The notes beneath the pieces were generated by a model. It was not told where the DNA came from and ran no database searches. It worked only from the letters and a program-made list of their open reading frames with translations. Shown here one piece after another: positions 59,602 through 64,000 of a stretch of DNA of 64,000 nucleotides. A program made the translations under genes and the position numbers. The stretch is taken from NCBI GenBank assembly GCA_047974805.1, contig JBKECS010000004.1, positions 13,621 to 77,620 of the forward strand, written 5' to 3'. This DNA is from JAJXUB01 sp047974805. Its GTDB lineage: Bacteria > Actinomycetota > Actinomycetes > Actinomycetales > Dermatophilaceae. Positions within the stretch are counted from its first letter, which is position 1. Each line of letters opens with the position of its first letter.

Positions 59602-61812
59602 TCAGAACCGGGGCTCCTCGCCGCGCCCGTCGTCGATGACGGTCCCGCCAAGCAGCCGCTCGACCACCGACTGCCCGGCCTCGATGGGCTCCTCGACCTC
59701 CTGGTCGTCGTCACTGATGAGCGATTCCTCCGGCTCAACAGCCTCCCCAACCGGCTCCGGTGGCGTCGTTGGTGCAGGGTCCAGGGCGGTGGCCGCTGCC
59801 CCCGGCGCCTCGGTCGGCGCCATGGCCCTGGCCCGCCCCTGTGCCGCGCCACCGTCGCCCTCCCCGCCCGAGGCCCATGACGGAGCCGTATGCGCTGGTG
59901 GCGGCGCTGACGACCAGTCGCTGCGCGGGCTGCTCGCGGCGATCCTAGGCCCGGCATCGTCATCCGCAGGCACCGCCCGGTGGTCGGGCCGGTCCCCCGA
60001 GCTGCCGTGTTGCGCCTCACCACGGGCCGGCTGGTCACCTCGGTCGCTGCGGGCGGAGGGTTCAGCGCTCTGCAGGGCGCGAACTGGTGCGACGTCGGCG
60101 CGACCTCCGGGGGTCGAGGGGGGGTGGAGGTCCGAAGAGCTCAGGACTGCCTCGACTCGCGCGTCCACGCCGAGGACATCGATCAGCGCTTGACGCACGA
60201 GTTCGGCGTGTGGGCCGTTGTGCATGGTGGACAGCAGGCCGGGGGTGGCAATGCCGAGAACCAGGCGCTGCCCGTCGTAGTCCTGGACCTGGGCGTGCTC
60301 GGACAGCAGCGTCCAGGTCGCCCGGCGCAGGGTGAAGATCTTGGCGAGGACATCGGGCCAGGCGCGGCGCAGTGCCGAGACATCCAGCCCTCCGGGTCCC
60401 TTGGCGGTCGGCGCGGCCGGTGATTCGGCCGCAGGTGCGGACTCGGCCGGTGGTGCGGACTCAGCCGGTTCATCGGAGGCCGCATCGCTCATCTCGACCA
60501 CAGCCGGCGCGGCCGGTGACGACGTTGGCGGTGCGGCCGGTGTTGGCACCGGCTCCGGTGAAACAGTCGGCGCCGGCGTTGGCGATTGCTTCGGCTGCGC
60601 GGGCGAGGGCGGTGCCGCCGGGGCCGTTGAGGCGGCCCCGCCGGGCACACCACCGACGTCAAGCCGCCGCTCCAGACGGTCCAGGCGCGCGGCATACCCG
60701 TCCTGACCGGCAGCACCAGGCAGAAGCGCGCGGGCAGCGATGAGCTCAAGATGCAGGCGAGGGGCGGTGGCGCCGGTCATTTCGGTCAGGCCGGCATTGA
60801 CGATGTCGGCGACATAGCTCAGCCCGCCCGGGCCGAACATGGCCGCCTGGGTGCGCATTCGGTCCAGCTGATCCTCGGGCACCCCGGGCAGCACCGATGC
60901 GGCGGCGTCGGGCACCGCCTGGATGACGATAAGGTCGCGGAGGCGTTCGAGGAGGTCCTCGACGAAGCGACGCGGATCGGAACCGGACTCGATGACCTTG
61001 TCCAGGGACCGGAACATCGAGGCCGCGTCACGGGCGCCGACTGCCATCACCACCTCATCCAGGAGCTCCCCGTCGGTAAACCCCAACAGAGCCGCAGCAC
61101 CGTCGTAGGTCAACCCTTCCGGGCCCGAACCGGAGATCAGCTGGTCAAGCACCGACAGAGAATCCCGCACCGAGCCACCGCCGGCCCGCACAACGAAAGA
61201 GAGCACACCCGGGGCGACCGGCACCTGCTCGGCGGCGCAGATCTGCTCTAGGTATGCCTGCAGCCGGGCCGGTGAGACCAGCCGGAACGGATAGTGGTGG
61301 GTGCGGGAGCGAATCGTCCCGATGACCTTGTCCGGCTCGGTCGTGGCAAAGATGAACTTCACATGCTCCGGCGGTTCCTCGACGATCTTCAGCAGCGCAT
61401 TGAACCCCGCCGAGGTGACCATGTGGGCCTCGTCGATGATGTATACCTTGTAGCGGCTCTGGGCCGGACCATAGCTGGCGCGCTCGCGCAGGTCGCGGGC
61501 ATCCTCGACACCGCCGTGGCTGGCCGCGTCGATTTCGATGACGTCCACGCTGCCACTGCCCCCCCTGGCCAGCGCGACGCAGGATTCACACTGCCCGCAC
61601 GGGGTGGGAGTCGGCCCCTGTTCGCAGTTCAAACAGCGGGCCAGAATCCGTGCACTGGTCGTCTTGCCACAGCCGCGCGGCCCCGAGAACAGATAGGCGT
61701 GGTTGACCCGGCCGGTCCGCAACGCCTGCATCAGCGGCCCAGTGACATGCTCCTGGCCGATAACGTCCTCGAACGTCTCCGGCCGGTACCGGCGGTACAG
61801 GGCTGTGCTCAC
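59602..61812 (-). CDS. dnaX: DNA polymerase III subunit gamma/tau
   Basis: The 736-residue clamp-loader ATPase has LYRRYRPETFEDVIGQEHV, Walker A FSGPRGCGKTTSARILARCL, a zinc knuckle (CLNC, then CGQCESC), YIIDEAHMVTSAGFNALLKIVEEPP and domain III (RDSLSVLDQLISG). A Pro/Ala-rich linker (about 400-480) leads to a tau-like C-terminal part and an acidic tail (EPEESLISDDDQEVEEP). GTG 61812 is chosen since TAGGGT lies 6 nt upstream; GTG 61818 is the alternative. It is divergent from the LLM gene. Confidence 0.96.
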   Translation of the reverse strand: MSTALYRRYRPETFEDVIGQEHVTGPLMQALRTGRVNHAYLFSGPRGCGKTTSARILARCLNCEQGPTPTPCGQCESCVALARGGSGSVDVIEIDAASHGGVEDARDLRERASYGPAQSRYKVYIIDEAHMVTSAGFNALLKIVEEPPEHVKFIFATTEPDKVIGTIRSRTHHYPFRLVSPARLQAYLEQICAAEQVPVAPGVLSFVVRAGGGSVRDSLSVLDQLISGSGPEGLTYDGAAALLGFTDGELLDEVVMAVGARDAASMFRSLDKVIESGSDPRRFVEDLLERLRDLIVIQAVPDAAASVLPGVPEDQLDRMRTQAAMFGPGGLSYVADIVNAGLTEMTGATAPRLHLELIAARALLPGAAGQDGYAARLDRLERRLDVGGVPGGAASTAPAAPPSPAQPKQSPTPAPTVSPEPVPTPAAPPTSSPAAPAVVEMSDAASDEPAESAPPAESAPAAESPAAPTAKGPGGLDVSALRRAWPDVLAKIFTLRRATWTLLSEHAQVQDYDGQRLVLGIATPGLLSTMHNGPHAELVRQALIDVLGVDARVEAVLSSSDLHPPSTPGGRADVAPVRALQSAEPSARSDRGDQPARGEAQHGSSGDRPDHRAVPADDDAGPRIAASSPRSDWSSAPPPAHTAPSWASGGEGDGGAAQGRARAMAPTEAPGAAATALDPAPTTPPEPVGEAVEPEESLISDDDQEVEEPIEAGQSVVERLLGGTVIDDGRGEEPRF

Positions 61813-61818
61813 CGCCAC

Positions 61819-61824
61819 ACCCTA
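61819..61824 (-). promoter_or_regulatory. Leaderless -10 box of dnaX
   Basis: TAGGGT on the minus strand (61824 to 61819) is 6 nt before GTG 61812. Confidence 0.5.
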
Positions 61825-61889
61825 GCCGCCGCCGGCGACACCCGACGCTCGAAGCCGGGGGCCGCGGCAGGGGGGCCGGAACGCAGGCA

Positions 61890-61895
61890 TACGGT
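61890..61895 (+). promoter_or_regulatory. Leaderless -10 box of the LLM gene
   Basis: TACGGT is 6 nt before GTG 61902 and overlaps a GGCATAC copy. With the dnaX box it forms a compact divergent promoter pair. Confidence 0.5.
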
Positions 61896-61901
61896 GGGGT
61901 G

Positions 61902-62909
61902 GTGAGCCAATCAACCGAAAGCACCCCGCTGCGGCTATCCCTGTTAGACCTGGCCATGGTGGGTCACGGGCAGGACACGGGGGAGGCGCTGCGCGAATCG
62001 CTGGCGCTGGCCAAGGTCGCGGACAGGACCGGCGGGTTCGAGCGGCTGTGGTTCGCCGAACATCACAACATGCCATCCATCGCGAGCGCGGCGACCTCCG
62101 TGCTTATCGGCCAGGTCCTTGCCGTCACCGATCGACTGCGGGTCGGTGCCGGCGGCGTCATGCTGCCCAACCACTCCCCGCTGGTCATCGCCGAACAGTT
62201 CGGCACCCTCGCCGAGCTCTATCCGGGCCGGGTGGACCTCGGGCTGGGCCGGGCCCCGGGCACCGATCAGGCGACCCTGCGCGCCCTGCGTCGCCGCCCC
62301 GAGGACGCGGAGAACTTTCCGGCCGACATCCGCGAGCTACAGGCCTACCTCGGTCCGGACGGGGCCGGCGGGATTCATGCCACCCCCGGGCGCGGCACCA
62401 ATGTCCCACTCTGGGTCCTCGGCTCGTCCATGTTCGGGGCCACCCTGGCCGCGGCATACGGCCTGCCCTATGCGTTCGCCAGCCATTTCGCACCAGACGC
62501 CCTGCTGCCGGCGTTGTCGGCCTACCGGGAGAAGTTCCAACCGTCCGCTCAGTGTGAGCGCCCGTATGCGATCGCTGCGCTAAACGTCATCGCGGCGGAC
62601 TCCCCCGCCGAGGCCGACGCGCGGGCCGACCGGGTGCTGCGAGGACGGGTGCGCTCCCTTGCTTCGCGTATGCCGCAGTTCGCCGGGGACCTCAACCACG
62701 CCACGATCGACGCCTTGTTGGCCTCACCCCTGGGTGCCCAGGCGCGCCACATGGTCAGCGCCACCGCTGTAGGCACCGCCGAGCAGGTGGAGGAGTATCT
62801 GCGCGATTTCCGCGATCGGACCGGGGCGGATGAACTCATGGTGACCAACCCGGGCCCAGGCTTCGCCGAGCGTCGCCGAACCCTGGAGATCCTCGCGACG
62901 CTGACCTGA
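61902..62909 (+). CDS. LLM-class flavin-dependent oxidoreductase
   Basis: The 335-residue TIM-barrel protein has LRLSLLDLAMVGHGQDTGEAL, RLWFAEHHNMPSIASAATSVLIG, RVGAGGVMLPNHSPLVIAEQFGTLAELYPGRVDLGLGRAPGTD and WVLGSSMFGATLAAAYGLPYAFASHF. These match the bacterial luciferase-like YhbW/MsnO8 group using FMN. Substrate unknown. The RAPGTD loop marks the YhbW-type subgroup. Confidence 0.88.
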   Translation: MSQSTESTPLRLSLLDLAMVGHGQDTGEALRESLALAKVADRTGGFERLWFAEHHNMPSIASAATSVLIGQVLAVTDRLRVGAGGVMLPNHSPLVIAEQFGTLAELYPGRVDLGLGRAPGTDQATLRALRRRPEDAENFPADIRELQAYLGPDGAGGIHATPGRGTNVPLWVLGSSMFGATLAAAYGLPYAFASHFAPDALLPALSAYREKFQPSAQCERPYAIAALNVIAADSPAEADARADRVLRGRVRSLASRMPQFAGDLNHATIDALLASPLGAQARHMVSATAVGTAEQVEEYLRDFRDRTGADELMVTNPGPGFAERRRTLEILATLT

Positions 62910-62923
62910 ACCACCCCGGGCAA

Positions 62924-62959
62924 CCCGTGGCATACGCTGCACCGCCCGTGGCATACGCT
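62924..62959 (+). promoter_or_regulatory. Tandem 15-bp repeat with two TACGCT boxes before the FrnE-like gene
   Basis: CCCGTGGCATACGCT occurs at 62924-62938 and again at 62945-62959, a 21-bp period (two helical turns). Each copy contains GGCATAC and ends in TACGCT (TANNNT). The second box is 6 nt before GTG 62966 and is the likely -10 element of a leaderless transcript. Confidence 0.6.
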
Positions 62960-62965
62960 CGGTTC

Positions 62966-63682
62966 GTGCGCATCGATGTCTGGTCCGACCTGGTCTGCCC
63001 CTTCTGTCACATCGGGCGGCGCCGCTTGGAACTTGCCTTGGCGGGCTTCGAACACGCGGACGAGGTCAGCGTGACCTGGCACTCCTACGAGCTGGACAGG
63101 GGCGCCTTGCCGATCGAAGATCAACCGACCATCGACCTGCTGGCGGACAAGTACGGCAGGTCCCGGGAGGAACTGGTCGCCCAGCACGAGCACATGGCCA
63201 TCGAGGCGGCCGATGTCGGGCTGGACTTCAACTGGCGTGAGCTGGTCGGCGGCAACTCCTACGACGCCCACCGGCTTATCCACTACGCGCGCTCGATCGA
63301 CCAGGAAGAGCCGGTGACTGAGCGTCTCATGCGCGCCTGGTATTCCCACGGCGCCGCCCTCGGCGACCGTCAGGTGCTGCAGGAACTGGCAGTCGCGGGC
63401 GGGCTGGATGCGGATGCCGTCGCCGCGCTGCTGGAGTCCGACGATTTCGGCATGGACGTGCGCACCGACGAGGCGCAGGCCGCTGAGATCGGGATCAGCG
63501 CGGTGCCAACCTTCGTCTTCGACCAGAAGTATGCGGTGCAGGGCGCTCAACCGGTGCCGGTGTTCCTCGCTGCGCTGCGACAGGTGTGGGACGAGCGCAC
63601 CGTCGCTCCGACTCCCGCCGAGGATGGCTGCGGCGCGTGCGCCTGCGGCTCGGGTGGGTGCGGGGCCACGTCCACCGTGTGA
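62966..63682 (+). CDS. DsbA-family (FrnE-like) thioredoxin-fold oxidoreductase
   Basis: From GTG 62966 the 238-residue protein reads RIDVWSDLVCPFCHIGRRRLE with a CPFC active site, a helical insertion, NSYDAHRLIHYA and the cis-Pro region GISAVPTFVFDQKYAVQGAQPV. It matches FrnE/2-hydroxychromene isomerase-like DsbA proteins. A short Cys-rich tail (GCGACACGSGGCG) follows, resembling a metal-binding finger. No signal peptide is present, so it acts in the cytosol. Confidence 0.88.
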   Translation: MRIDVWSDLVCPFCHIGRRRLELALAGFEHADEVSVTWHSYELDRGALPIEDQPTIDLLADKYGRSREELVAQHEHMAIEAADVGLDFNWRELVGGNSYDAHRLIHYARSIDQEEPVTERLMRAWYSHGAALGDRQVLQELAVAGGLDADAVAALLESDDFGMDVRTDEAQAAEIGISAVPTFVFDQKYAVQGAQPVPVFLAALRQVWDERTVAPTPAEDGCGACACGSGGCGATSTV

Positions 63683-63816
63683 CCGGCCACAGCATCGCCA
63701 GTGTGGCTGTTTGCGTCGGGTTTGGCGGTTTGCGCTGGGTGTTGCCGGCTCGGCGCCCATATCCGGTGCGAATGGCCACGTTCCGTGCCTGACATGGGCT
63801 GGGCCGCATACGAGGA

Positions 63817-63900
63817 CACCCCGCGTACCTGGAAGAGCTCGCCTACCCTTGCTGCATTCCTGCCCTGGGGGAGTTCGGTGAGGTACCACCACGCGGGGTG
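63817..63900 (-). ncRNA. ffs: Signal recognition particle 4.5S RNA
   Basis: On the minus strand the segment forms one long hairpin: outer arms CACCCCGCGTACCT (63817-63830) with AGGTACCACCACGCGGGGTG (63881-63900), and the conserved apical region CAGGGCAGGAATGCAGCAAGGG with a GGAA tetraloop and the symmetric internal loop bound by Ffh. About 84-95 nt, as in other actinobacteria, where it is often near dnaX. The loop is closed by A-U rather than the usual C-G. Confidence 0.9.
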
Positions 63901-64000
63901 CCGCCGACCAGTCTAGGTCACTCGCGCCATCGCGTCGGATCGAGCCTCTCGGCGCGGAACTATCCCACTCACCGCGTCGTCACGTGAGCACCCGATCCAC

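Noticed and set aside
1..64000. GTATGCC as a Chi or KOPS-type polar motif
   Set aside because: The two orientations are almost equally frequent on the plus strand, with no polar bias over the window.
1..64000. tRNA genes, insertion sequences, prophage or attachment sites
   Set aside because: No tRNA T-loop context, transposase, integrase or phage structural motif was seen on either strand.
63901..64000. Gene or RNA at the right edge
   Set aside because: No coding frame with a plausible start or known motif is visible in the last 100 bp.

Overview
The window is a dense, high-GC (about two-thirds G+C by eye), almost entirely coding piece of an actinobacterial chromosome. HspR with HAIR operators on clpB and dnaK, an LprG/P55-type lipoprotein-exporter pair, an SRP RNA close to dnaX, frequent GTG starts and many leaderless promoters point to Actinomycetes. 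Overall gene content suggests Micrococcales, perhaps Intrasporangiaceae/Dermatophilaceae; the family is a guess. No rRNA, tRNA, phage or transposase was seen.

Layout. 1-3.4 kb: a decayed two-component system plus ABC exporter, with a nonsense codon or frameshift in every gene. 3.5-4.9 kb: pyrE and xth. 4.9-14.3 kb: an eight-gene sugar operon (ABC importer, DhnA-type aldolase, GlcD/AGPS-like flavoprotein, an Fe-S partner whose CCG cysteines are gone, two PfkB kinases) with a divergent DeoR regulator. 14.3-17.9 kb: two MFS exporters and an LprG-like lipoprotein. 18-20.6 kb: clpB with a HAIR operator, then a 740-bp non-coding stretch bounded by ~72-bp inverted repeats. 21.3-27.4 kb: LCP cell-wall ligase, fhs, two DUF202 proteins preceded by a 28-bp/32-bp/28-bp repeat pair, idi, and a NiCoT nickel transporter with a Nur-like box. 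27.5-35.5 kb: a catabolic island (RpiB isomerase, DhaKL kinase, GntR regulator, APC permease, HisC-like aminotransferase, FGGY kinase, HAD phosphatase). 35.6-39.8 kb: dnaK-grpE-dnaJ-hspR under two HAIR sites. 39.9-50.6 kb: mostly single housekeeping or redox genes. 50.8-54.6 kb: a hydrolase-ABC ATPase fusion and its permease. 55.3-58.5 kb: a TPP-riboswitch-controlled YkoE/YkoDC thiamine-precursor ECF transporter. 58.6-64 kb: plsC, dnaX, an LLM flavoprotein, a FrnE-like thioredoxin-fold protein and the SRP RNA.

Two window-wide patterns stand out. First, the heptamer GTATGCC/GGCATAC occurs about 67 times by eye against about 7 expected from base composition, equally in both orientations and in several reading frames; it looks like selection at DNA level. 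Second, at least ten genes have a TANNNT box 6 or 7 nt before a GTG/ATG, the layout of leaderless transcripts; this decided several start choices here. Translation starts otherwise rest on Shine-Dalgarno matches and stop/start overlaps.
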